DNA of 7,399 nucleotides. Origin: JAGQRJ01 sp041402045 (lineage in GTDB: Bacteria; Planctomycetota; J058). Positions within the stretch are counted from its first letter, which is position 1. Every line of letters starts with the position of its first letter. The translations under genes were made by a program, and so were the position numbers. Below are positions 1 to 6,241 of the stretch, piece by piece. The notes beneath the pieces are model-generated. The model did no database searches. It had not been told where the DNA came from and was given only the letters and a program-made list of their open reading frames with translations. The stretch spans positions 1 to 7,399 of the forward strand of contig JAWKSZ010000121.1 of the NCBI GenBank assembly GCA_041402045.1, read 5' to 3'.

Positions 1-64
1 GATCGAAGGCGCGCTCTACCTCGGGTTCCAGGGACTGGCCGAGGTCGGTCCCCTCGAGGTGTGA
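1..64 (+). CDS. C-terminal end of an unidentified protein (partial)
   Basis: An open frame enters from the left edge. Read from base 2 it gives 20 codons ending ...GLAEVGPLEV and stops at TGA 62-64. The codons are GC-rich in the third position, like the intact genes further along, and a hairpin lies 15 bp past the stop, which fits the end of a real gene. The fragment is too short to show any motif, so no family or function is assigned. Only the reading frame and the stop can be supported. Confidence 0.5.
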   Translation, partial: IEGALYLGFQGLAEVGPLEV

Positions 65-79
65 GCCGCGCGGCGCGCG

Positions 80-100
80 GGCCACGGCGAGCTCGTGGCC
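80..100 (+). terminator. Hairpin downstream of the first gene, possible terminator
   Basis: GGCCACG (80-86) and CGTGGCC (94-100) are perfect 7-bp inverted repeats around a 7-nt loop, 15 bp after the TGA at 62-64. No T-run follows, so it is not a classical intrinsic terminator. In GC-rich genomes such hairpins may still end transcription or mark an mRNA 3' end, but chance palindromes are also common at this GC content. Confidence 0.35.
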
Positions 101-209
101 GACGTGCATGGGTTCCCCTCCCCGCCGCTCTACGGAGCCGAACCGGCGCCGCGAAGAGCCGGCGCGGGGCAGGGCCGCCGCGCCCGGGAGGGGAGCGTGT
201 GAACGAGGC

Positions 210-581
210 ATGCCCACCTTCCCTCGGCGCGCGTGGCGCTGGGCCCGCGCGCGCTGGCGCGCCCTCGCCCTGGCGACGGCCGCGGCCGTCCTGGCCCTGA
301 ACGCGCTGGCCTACCGCCACGCCGGGGCCTTCGTGCACTACCGGCGCGGCGGGGTGTCGAGCGCGGCCCCGGAGGCGCTCGGCCCCTGGGGTCGCGTGCG
401 CACGCTCCTGGGCGGCGTCGAGGTCGCGCGCCCCGAGAACCGGCGCGACCCCGGCGCGCTGGGGCTCGCGTTCAGCGTGCACGTCTTGCCCGAGGAGCCG
501 CGGCTCGAGGTGTGGCGCGTGCCTGCCGAGGGCGCGCGCGGGGTCGCGCTCCTGGTGCCCGGCTACGCCGCGAGGCGCTGA
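210..581 (+). pseudogene. Truncated membrane-anchored alpha/beta hydrolase, N-terminal part only
   Basis: The ATG at 210 gives a 123-residue product. A basic N-terminus (MPTFPRRAWRWARARW) leads into one hydrophobic helix at about residues 17-36. After it comes NALAYRHAGAFVHY, a pattern typical of the N-terminus of a family of membrane-anchored alpha/beta hydrolases. It continues with LLGGVEVARPENRRDPGALGL, then a strand (LEVWRVPAEG), and then VALLVPGYA, equivalent to the HGY/PGY oxyanion-region strand. Full family members have roughly 200 further residues carrying the nucleophile elbow, acid and histidine. None of these is present, because the frame stops at TGA 579-581, 18 bp before the end of the converging gene. 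In another frame the bases after 570 read EALTEFVRDV, possibly a leftover of a C-terminal helix after an internal deletion. Purines (GGGAGGGGAG, 186-195) lie rather far upstream of the ATG. Family recognition is fair; loss of catalysis is inferred from the missing residues. Confidence 0.6.
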
Positions 582-599
582 CCGAGTTCGTGCGCGACG

Positions 600-1298
600 T
601 CAGGCCGCGAGGGCCGCGACCAGGGCGACCACCAGGAGCAGCACCGTCACCACGTTGAGCGCCACGCTTGGCGGGCGCTCAGGCGCCTCGACCGCCCCCG
701 AGCTGGCCTCGGGCTGGGGCAGGTTCGCCACGTGCTCCGCCATGCGCCGGAAGCGCCGGGGGCTGAGCTGGCTGACGTAGGGGTGCCCGTGGCGGATCGG
801 CTTGGGCTGACGGCGCAGGGCAGTGCGCGCGCGGCGACCGGCGCGGCGCCACTCGTCCTCGGAGATCTGCGCCTTGCGGGCCTCGACCGCCTCCAGGTCG
901 TCGACGAGGAACTCGGCGATCAGGGGCAGGACGTTGCGGACCTCGCCGCTCGCGCGCGGCCCCGGCTTGAGGTCCTCGGCGCGCTCGCCCTGGCGGGCGT
1001 AGGTGGTCACCGCCAGCAGGCGGCTGCCGACCTCGAGGCCGTAGGCCGCGGCCAGCTCGACGGGGAAGCGCAGGAGCACCGCGCAGTCGAGCTCGTCGGT
1101 GTAGGCGGCGATCAGGAGCGGATCGCTGGAGACGACGACCGCCGCCCGACAGTCGCCGTGGCGCAGGCGCTGGTCGAGCGCGGCCGGGGGCAAGCTGCGG
1201 GCCCAGCGCGGAGCCGGGAGGCGCCACAGCTTGCGCAGGGAGAGCCCCACGTCCGCCGGGTCGCTCGCCGAGATCCAGCCGTCCCAGTCCGGGTTCAT
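600..1298 (-). CDS. Unrecognised protein with a C-terminal membrane anchor
   Basis: This is a 232-residue product I do not recognise. The ATG at 1296-1298 is preceded, after 7 nt, by a good ribosome binding site, GGAGG (1306-1310 on the complement). There is no signal peptide. The soluble part contains an alternating strand/helix stretch, AAVVVSSDPLLIAAYTDELDCAVLLRFPVEL (residues about 53-83), then a helical charged region (LVDDLEAVEARKAQISEDEWRRAGRRARTALRR) and a Pro/Glu-rich linker. The last 24 residues form one hydrophobic helix (NVVTVLLLVVALVAALAA), so the protein looks tail-anchored with its bulk in the cytoplasm. It converges with the hydrolase remnant (18-bp gap) and is divergent from the YdcF-like gene. 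Its clean 232-codon frame and codon use support a real gene. The long + strand frames opposite it are Arg/Gly/Pro-rich shadows. Function unknown. Confidence 0.75.
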   Translation of the reverse strand: MNPDWDGWISASDPADVGLSLRKLWRLPAPRWARSLPPAALDQRLRHGDCRAAVVVSSDPLLIAAYTDELDCAVLLRFPVELAAAYGLEVGSRLLAVTTYARQGERAEDLKPGPRASGEVRNVLPLIAEFLVDDLEAVEARKAQISEDEWRRAGRRARTALRRQPKPIRHGHPYVSQLSPRRFRRMAEHVANLPQPEASSGAVEAPERPPSVALNVVTVLLLVVALVAALAA

Positions 1299-1317
1299 GG
1301 GCCCGCCTCCGCTGGGT

Positions 1318-1436
1318 TCGGGTGCACACCGCGTGCCTGAGGCGTGCGGCGCAAGAGCGTGCGGAACGCCTCACCAAACCGCGCAGGCCGGGCGATCGGG
1401 TGCACGCCCGAGGTCACCGGTGGGACGCCTCACCGG
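1318..1436. repeat. Repeated motif set in a divergent spacer, possible operators
   Basis: The spacer 1299-1537 carries no gene but has repeated words. TCGGGTGCAC occurs at 1318-1327 and again at 1396-1405. ACGCCTCA occurs at 1366-1373 and 1425-1432, with an exact inverted copy (TGAGGCGT) at 1338-1345. A related CGCCTCACC lies at 1556-1564, inside the next gene. The order looks like a module duplicated at about 60-80 bp spacing. CACCGGTG (1415-1422) and CACCGG (1431-1436) add a short stem around the last copy. Position between two divergent genes suggests regulator-binding sites, but no known operator is recognised. Confidence 0.35.
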
Positions 1437-1514
1437 CGGCGCGCCGGAGGAATTCCGCCAGTGAACCGCAGGTGGGGTCCATTCAACGTCCGCAAAGGAC
1501 TTGGAGCGACGCCC

Positions 1515-1528
1515 TGGGGTTTGCCCCA
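1515..1528 (+). other. Short hairpin just upstream of the YdcF-like start
   Basis: TGGGG (1515-1519), loop TTTGC minus one base pair option, and CCCCA (1524-1528) form a 5-bp perfect stem around TTTG, ending 9 bp before the proposed GTG at 1538. No clear ribosome binding site separates it from that GTG; the nearest purine run is AAAGGACTTGGAG at 1495-1507. The hairpin could affect initiation or be a chance palindrome. Confidence 0.25.
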
Positions 1529-1537
1529 CCCGCGCCC

Positions 1538-2550
1538 GTGACGAAACGCGCCGTTCGCCTCACCCCGTGGTTCCTGCTCCTGCTCGCGCTCCCCTCCCGG
1601 GGCGAGGTGTTCCTGCTCGCGGGGCGCGACGCCGCGGACCAGGCCTTCGAGAGCCGCCTCGAGCTCGTCGCCGTCGAGGAGGGCTGCGCCTCGAAGCGCA
1701 CCACCTGGACCCCCGGCGGGGGTGGTCACCCTGCGCGGCGCGGCCGAGCGCCGCGGCGACGCGGTGCGCGCGACCCTCGCCGAGGGCGGGCTCTCGGGTC
1801 GCCTGGCCGTCGGCCCCCGCGCTGCGAGCGGCCTACCGGATCCGGGACGGACGGATCCAGGGCGACTCCGCGACGGGTCCGGGGCGCTCCTCGCGCGGGA
1901 GACCGGGCGCGCGCTGCCCCCCGGCCCTGGACCCGGCCGCCTACGTCGAGGCCGACGCCGCGAGCGCAGAGCGACGGTCGCGCCGTCGACGTCGCCGGGC
2001 TGAACGCCGACGCCAGCGCGCTCCTGCGCGGGTTGAGCTCCGACGCGCGGGCGGCGCCGGCGGCGGTGCTCGTGGTCCCCGGCTACGCGGTGGAGGGGCA
2101 GACCGCGCCGCTCCACGCCAAAGCCAAGGCGCGCGCCCGGCTCGCCGCGCGGGTGTTCCGGCGCGAGGGCTCCCAGGTGCTCCTGCTCAGCGGCGGCAAC
2201 GTGCACCACGGGCACCGGGTTCAACGAGGCCGTCGAGCTGCGGCGGTTCCTGCTCGAGGCGCGCGCTCCGCCCTGGCGGATCGCCGTCGACCCCTACGCC
2301 CGGCACACCGACCAACCTGCGCAACGCCGGGCGCTTCCTCCTCGCCCACGAGGTGCCCCAAGCGCGCGTGGTGACCTCCCGGGACCAGAGCTTCTACCTG
2401 GGCGCCGCGCGGATGCTCGAGCTTCCACGCGCGCTGCCGCGCGACCCTCGGCTACGAGGTCGGGCGCTTCGCTCCCCGCACCCACCGGATCACCGACGCT
2501 ACCGCCGTCCTCGCGGTGCGCCAGCGCGGCGACGGCCCCTCGACCCCTAG
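1538..2550 (+). pseudogene. YdcF/DUF218-family protein gene with signal peptide, broken by several frameshifts
   Basis: The reading starts at GTG 1538 with a signal-peptide-like N-terminus (VTKRAVRLTPWFLLLLALPS). The C-terminal half is a DUF218/YdcF domain: VLVVPGYA near 2069-2092, then VLLLSGGNVHHG(T)GFNEAVELRRFLLE, then DPYARHT(T)NLRNAGRFL, then RVVTSRDQSFYLGAARM, then TLGYEVGRF and THRITDATAVLAV. The ARHTTTNLRNA and SGG motifs are hallmarks of the family, which sits in or outside the inner membrane; its biochemical role is poorly defined. Following this reading needs single-base corrections near 1718-1722 (G run), 1814-1818 (C run), 1950-1970, 2205-2220, 2301-2317 and 2418-2426. A further pair is possible near 1870-1922. 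All six main shifts look like one extra base. Codon use between shifts is intact and no internal in-frame stops intrude. The gene is therefore either a very recent pseudogene or an intact gene with local sequence errors. The exact 3' end is uncertain; TAG 2548-2550 fits only if two more bases are extra. Confidence 0.7.
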
Positions 2551-2572
2551 TGCTGCACGTCAGACGTTCCGG
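2548..2572 (+). repeat. Left terminal inverted repeat of the MITE-like element
   Basis: These 25 bp begin TAGTGCTGCACGTCAG and match the complement of 2680-2704 except at repeat positions 9, 10 and 22. The leading TAG also coincides with the stop of one reading frame of the YdcF-like gene. Confidence 0.7.
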
Positions 2573-2679
2573 CCATCTCGCTTGCCCTCGCCGCCCCTGG
2601 CTGTGTTGTTCGTCGGTCACAATGGCCCGCATTGCTCCCTCACGCCTTGCCAGGGACGACGATTGCTGCGCGACCTGTA

Positions 2680-2704
2680 CCGAAACGTCTGACGCACAGC
2701 ACTA
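2680..2704 (-). repeat. Right terminal inverted repeat of the MITE-like element
   Basis: On the complement this reads TAGTGCTGTGCGTCAG and onward, matching 2548-2572 at 22 of 25 positions. Its outer TAG is the stop codon of the small membrane protein gene on the minus strand. Confidence 0.7.
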
Positions 2705-3025
2705 ATCCGCGCCGTAGCCCCCGCGCTGGGCGCGCGCGGCGAAGCCGAAGGCGCACGCCGCGCCGATCACGCCTCCGATCACGGCCCGGGTGATCGCCGC
2801 GCTCGCGGGCTCGGTCATGGCGCGATCGATCGCGGCGCTGCGGGTGAAGCGGCGTCGAACGAGGAAGGGCAGGAACGCGCCGCCCGCCGCGCCGAGCGCG
2901 ACCCCGATCGCGACCACGAAGGCGTAGGCGAACAGGGCCTCTCCGGGGGTGCTCTCGCGGCGCGGGCGCCGGTGCACGCGGAAGCCAGAGCTGATCGGGA
3001 GATCCTGGTTCGAGTCGTCGTGCAC
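2702..3025 (-). CDS. Small membrane protein with two predicted helices
   Basis: This is a 107-residue product starting at GTG (3023-3025). That start is supported by a strong ribosome binding site, GGGAGGT, 5 nt upstream. A polar, basic N-terminus (residues 1-28, with RVHRRPRRES) is followed by a hydrophobic segment at about 29-55 (FAYAFVVAIGVALGAAGGAF). A basic loop (RRRFTR) comes next, then a second, weaker hydrophobic segment at about 79-98 (AVIGGVIGAACAFGFA). Both segments are rich in small residues with GxxxG-like spacing, as in tightly packed helices. The positive-inside rule suggests both the N-terminus and the loop may compete for the cytoplasmic side, so topology is open. No family is recognised. 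It lies 133 bp downstream of the TPR-peptidase gene on the same strand and may share its transcript. The stop is the TAG at the end of the MITE-like element. Confidence 0.65.
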   Translation of the reverse strand: MHDDSNQDLPISSGFRVHRRPRRESTPGEALFAYAFVVAIGVALGAAGGAFLPFLVRRRFTRSAAIDRAMTEPASAAITRAVIGGVIGAACAFGFAARAQRGGYGAD

Positions 3026-3030
3026 GGTCC

Positions 3031-3037
3031 ACCTCCC
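3031..3037 (-). promoter_or_regulatory. Ribosome binding site fixing the GTG start of the small membrane protein
   Basis: The complement reads GGGAGGT, followed by 5 nt (GGACC) and GTG. This near-consensus Shine-Dalgarno sequence decides in favour of the GTG at 3025. Confidence 0.7.
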
Positions 3038-3158
3038 AACCCGGCAGGAGCAGCGTAGCGGCGGGAGAGGCGGCGTGCAGGGGGATCTTCGAGCGTCGCT
3101 CTCCTTAGCGGGGAACCACGACCTGGGGGTGTTCGTCGGCGACTTGCGCGAACGCCGC

Positions 3159-6100
3159 CTACTCCCCGAGTTCGGCCTTGAGCGCCTGGGCGCCCTTGTG
3201 GTCGGGGTCGTCCTGGAGCGCGAGGTTCACCTGTTCCTTGGCCTCCTCGGTCTGGCCGAGCTTGGCCAGGGCCCAGGCGCGGCCGTAGAGGCAGGACGCG
3301 CGGTAGGTCGTCTCGAGGGCCAGGGCGATCCGATACTCGCGCTCGATCTGCTTCAGCCGCGCCTCGCCGTGGTTGGCGTAGGTCTCGCGCAGGGCGTCGC
3401 CGAGCAGCACGTGGGCCTCGGCCACGAAGGGGTCGAGCAGCGGCATGTCGCCGAGCACGCGGGCCACGGTCTCCCAGCGGCCCTGCTCCTTGGCGTAGGT
3501 CGCGACCTGCATGCGCGCGTCCACGTTCTCGGTGGAGTAGACGCACACCTGCTCGAGGGCGGCCATGGCCTCGTCCTTCTGGCCGAGCTGCCCGTAGAGC
3601 GCGGCCAGGAGCGAGTAGTTCTCGGCCTTGGGCGGGCTGAGGCGCATGACCTCCTGGTGCGCCGCGAGGGCGGCCTTGAAGTTCTTCCGCGCGCGCTCGG
3701 TGCCCGCGATCAGGCGGTAGCAGAGCACCGGGTCGCGGGTCCCCAGGCGCAGCGCGGTGCGCGCGTGGCGCAGCTGCGTCTGGCCGTCCTTGGCGGTGAG
3801 GGCCAGGGCCAGGTGCGCGTCGGCGACGCCGGCGCGGATCGCGACCACCCGCGCCACCGCGAGGGTCGACCAGTCCGGCGTCCCGCCCAGGGCGTCGACC
3901 TCGCTCAGCGCGTCCCAGCGCGCGAGGGCCCGCTCGCCGTGCTCGAGGGCCAGGCCCGCGTGCAGCTCGGCGTCGGCGCGGCGGCCGTGGAGCGCGTTGG
4001 CCCAGGCCAGGCGCCCGCGGGCGGAGACGTCCCAGGGGTCGTCGTTCACCTGCTGGGCCCAGGCGTCCCGCAGCATGGGGGTCGGGGCGGCGCGGTAGGC
4101 GTAGTGCGCGAAGCGGCGCTCGAGCCAGGTGCGGAACTCGGCGTCGAAGTCCTCGGGCTCGAGGCCGCAGGCCTCGCGGATCACCTGCGGGGTGAGCTTG
4201 CCCTCGCGGTAGCCGTCGAGCATGTCCAGGATCGTCTGGAAGCCCCAGCGAGCGACGATGAACTCGCAGGTGATCCCGCCCTGGTAGTAGCTCATGATCA
4301 CCTGGTTGCCGTACTTGGGCTTGGTGAAGCCCTCGTCCAGGGTCGCGATCGGGAGCAGGAGCTCGTTCGAGAGCAGCGACATGATGTCCGCGTCGTAGGT
4401 CCGCGCCCAGTTGGGGCGACCCAGCGACTCCTCGTAGACGCTCAGCCCCTCGGTGAACCAGCGCGGGGTGCGGTTCTCGGTGCGGGTCAGCGTCGCCACG
4501 TGGGCGAACTCGTGCCAGAGCGTGCGCCCCCAGGAGTGGAAGGGCGGCTTCTCGCGGTCGCCGCGGGAGAGCACGGTCATGGTGTTGCCGAAGCACACGC
4601 CCAGGATCGGCATGCCCGGGAGCCCGACCGAGCGGGACGAGAAGTCGTTGTGGTTGGGGAAGAACTCGACGAGCACGGTCTGCGGGATCGTGTGATAGCG
4701 GCCCTGGAGCTCTCCGCGGGCCTCCTGTAGCAGCTCGAACACGTACTCCGCGACGACCTCCTCGTCCTTGTGCATGCGCACCACGAACCCGGGGATCGTG
4801 GCGGTCACGTACTGCTCCTCCAGGCGGTCGAAGAGCTGGAGGTAGTTGAACGTGAACACGTTGTAGGGGTCCTCCTCGAACGCCTGCTTGAGCAGGCGCA
4901 GCCCCTCCTCCTCCTCGTTGGTGCGGGTGAGGTTCATGCCCAGGATCGTGAGCAGCGGGTGGTAGCCCGGGCGCACGATCAACCCCTTGCGCGCGAGGTC
5001 GCGGGCCTCGGCGTAGCGGAAGCGCTTGCTCCCGATCAGGTCCGCGATCACCTCGTAGAAGCGCGCGCACTTGGGGCGCTTGGCCAGGAGCGCGTCCTCG
5101 AGCTGCTTGAAGCGCGCCTTGTCGCCGCGGAGCATGGGCAGCGCCGCCTGGTAAGCCAGGAGGTCCACGTCCGCCGGGCGCGCGCGCAGCCCGATCTCGA
5201 GGCGCTCCGCCGCCTCTTCGTAGAGCCCGTCGGTAATGTCCGTGGCCGCCAGCGTGGCGTGGGCCGGGGCGTAGGTCGGGTTGATCGCCAGCGCCTGCTT
5301 GAGGTTGTCCGCCGCCGACTGGTAGCGGCCCTGGCCGCGGTAGAAGGCCTCGGTCAGGCTGCGGGCCAGGCCCACCCGGGCCTGGGGGTTGTTGGGGTCG
5401 AGGCGACAGGCCTTCTCGAAGTTCTTGAGCGCGCCCACCGTGTCGTACTTCGCCAGGGCCAGCTCGCCAGCCTCGACGTAGCAGCCGGTGTAGGTCGCGT
5501 CCGAGAGCTGCGCCTGATCGAGCATGCGTCGGCTGTACTCGACCATGCCCTTGGCGTAGCCGCGCTTGACGTCGGGGAACACGTCCAGGCGCCGGCAGGC
5601 GCGGGCGACCCAGGTGAACTCACGGGCGGTGAGCTGGCTCTGCGCCGAGTAGAGGGTCAGCACCTGCTCGAAGGCCTGGCCCGCGGCCTGGGTGTCCTGG
5701 TGCCGCAGGAGCTCACCCTGGCGCACCAGCGCCTCCAGGCGGTGGTAGCTCGCGCTGGCCTTCGTCAGGGCGAAGGCCTCGCGGTAGCCCTGGAGCGCCT
5801 GGTCCAGCTCACCCCGGTGCTCGGCCAGGATCCCTCCCAGGAGCTTGGCCCGGGCGCTGTCCACCGGCGCCAGGCGCTCGAGGATCGGGGGCAGCTCGTC
5901 GTCCCGGCCGGTCTTGAGCAGGAGCCGCCCCAGGCCCTCGAGGGCGTAGCCCAGCTCGTCGTCGCTGGCGTCCTCGTTGGCCGCGGCGCTGGAGAACAGG
6001 GCCTCGGCCTCGTCGTGGCGCCCGTGCTCCAGCAGGACCCAGGCCCGGGGGATCGGCTCGGTGGGCAGGTCGTCGTCGCCGAAGGTGTCGTCGTCGTCGC

Positions 6101-6200
6101 CGTAGAGCCGGGCGAAGGGGTCGTCCTCCTCGTCCTGGGCGAAGAGGGTGGCCGGGGCGACCACGAGCAGGGCCAGAGCCAGCGAAAACGCCGTGCGCAT
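3159..6200 (-). CDS. Exported TPR protein with a central gluzincin (peptidase MA-like) metallopeptidase domain
   Basis: The product has 1013 residues from the ATG at 6198-6200. This start is chosen because it opens a clean signal peptide (MRTAFSLALALLVVAPATLFA, cut before QDEE) and has AAGGAAG 5 nt upstream; a TTG 54 bp further out would bury the signal. Residues 23-44 are an acidic linker with 12 Asp/Glu. TPR-type helix pairs fill about 48-450, clearest near 255-330 (ALKNFEKACRLDPNNPQA, NLKQALAINPTYAPAHATLA) and 395-445. The peptidase domain spans about 475-650: H563-E-F-A-H567 with E584 in WFTEGLSVYEE, the zinc ligands and catalytic Glu564 expected of a gluzincin of the peptidase MA type. 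A second TPR block runs from about 700 to the end (FKAALAAHQEVMRLSP, AKEQVNLALQDDPDHKGAQ). Key residues are all present, so it should bind zinc. Location is periplasm or outside; substrate unknown. It is divergent from kdsB and lies upstream of the small membrane protein gene. Confidence 0.9.
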   Translation of the reverse strand: MRTAFSLALALLVVAPATLFAQDEEDDPFARLYGDDDDTFGDDDLPTEPIPRAWVLLEHGRHDEAEALFSSAAANEDASDDELGYALEGLGRLLLKTGRDDELPPILERLAPVDSARAKLLGGILAEHRGELDQALQGYREAFALTKASASYHRLEALVRQGELLRHQDTQAAGQAFEQVLTLYSAQSQLTAREFTWVARACRRLDVFPDVKRGYAKGMVEYSRRMLDQAQLSDATYTGCYVEAGELALAKYDTVGALKNFEKACRLDPNNPQARVGLARSLTEAFYRGQGRYQSAADNLKQALAINPTYAPAHATLAATDITDGLYEEAAERLEIGLRARPADVDLLAYQAALPMLRGDKARFKQLEDALLAKRPKCARFYEVIADLIGSKRFRYAEARDLARKGLIVRPGYHPLLTILGMNLTRTNEEEEGLRLLKQAFEEDPYNVFTFNYLQLFDRLEEQYVTATIPGFVVRMHKDEEVVAEYVFELLQEARGELQGRYHTIPQTVLVEFFPNHNDFSSRSVGLPGMPILGVCFGNTMTVLSRGDREKPPFHSWGRTLWHEFAHVATLTRTENRTPRWFTEGLSVYEESLGRPNWARTYDADIMSLLSNELLLPIATLDEGFTKPKYGNQVIMSYYQGGITCEFIVARWGFQTILDMLDGYREGKLTPQVIREACGLEPEDFDAEFRTWLERRFAHYAYRAAPTPMLRDAWAQQVNDDPWDVSARGRLAWANALHGRRADAELHAGLALEHGERALARWDALSEVDALGGTPDWSTLAVARVVAIRAGVADAHLALALTAKDGQTQLRHARTALRLGTRDPVLCYRLIAGTERARKNFKAALAAHQEVMRLSPPKAENYSLLAALYGQLGQKDEAMAALEQVCVYSTENVDARMQVATYAKEQGRWETVARVLGDMPLLDPFVAEAHVLLGDALRETYANHGEARLKQIEREYRIALALETTYRASCLYGRAWALAKLGQTEEAKEQVNLALQDDPDHKGAQALKAELGE

Positions 6201-6205
6201 AAGGG

Positions 6206-6214
6206 CTTCCTTCC
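6206..6214 (-). promoter_or_regulatory. Ribosome binding site deciding the start of the TPR-peptidase gene
   Basis: The complement reads GGAAGGAAG followed by 5 nt (CCCTT) and ATG at 6200. Good spacing, together with the signal peptide that follows, supports this ATG over the upstream TTG at 6254. Confidence 0.65.
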
Positions 6215-6215
6215 C

Positions 6216-6235
6216 CCGCGGACGGTGGTCCGCGG
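6216..6235. promoter_or_regulatory. Perfect inverted repeat in the divergent promoter region
   Basis: CCGCGGAC (6216-6223) and GTCCGCGG (6228-6235) are perfect 8-bp arms around GGTG. It lies between the -10-like sequence and the ribosome binding site of the minus-strand gene, and over the -35 region for kdsB. It could be an operator shared by both genes, or a hairpin near the 5' end of the TPR-peptidase mRNA. Confidence 0.45.
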
Positions 6236-6241
6236 CAGGCG

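Larger units (their letters stand above)
2548..2704. mobile_element. 157-bp palindromic MITE-like element with TA borders
   Basis: The two ends are 25-bp inverted repeats matching at 22 of 25 positions: TAGTGCTG plus CGTCAGACGTT on the left, and their complements on the right. Each end begins with TA, which fits a duplicated TA target as made by IS630/Tc1-mariner transposases. The interior extends the palindrome: CGCCGCCCCTGGC (2589-2601) can pair with GCCAGGGACGACG (2648-2660) using G-U pairs, and CAATG/CATTG (2620-2624, 2630-2634) closes around the exact centre. One strand could therefore fold into a single long hairpin. No transposase is encoded, and the interior is visibly less GC-rich than the flanks. 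It would have to be mobilised in trans. A REP-like or structured-RNA element is the alternative. Confidence 0.65.

Noticed and set aside
1538..2550. Programmed +1 frameshifting as the explanation for the YdcF-like gene
   Set aside because: Six or more sites with no common slippery sequence or adjacent stop codon do not resemble any known recoding signal. Sequence error or recent decay explains it more simply.
2294..2632. Minus-strand open frame starting inside the MITE-like element (MRAIVTDEQHSQ...)
   Set aside because: Most of it is antisense to the YdcF-like domain and the rest is palindromic element sequence. It has no ribosome binding site or domain support.
2949..4730. Long open + strand frame (593 codons) opposite the TPR-peptidase gene
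   Set aside because: It lies entirely or almost entirely antisense to a gene with clear motifs and signal peptide. Its product is a Val/Gly/Leu/Arg-rich mirror with no motif, as expected from GC-rich third positions.
2815..5070. Long minus-strand frame (751 codons) overlapping the TPR-peptidase gene in another frame
   Set aside because: The composition is dominated by Arg, Pro, Gly and Ala with no domain, a shadow of the real frame that carries HEFAH and TPR motifs.
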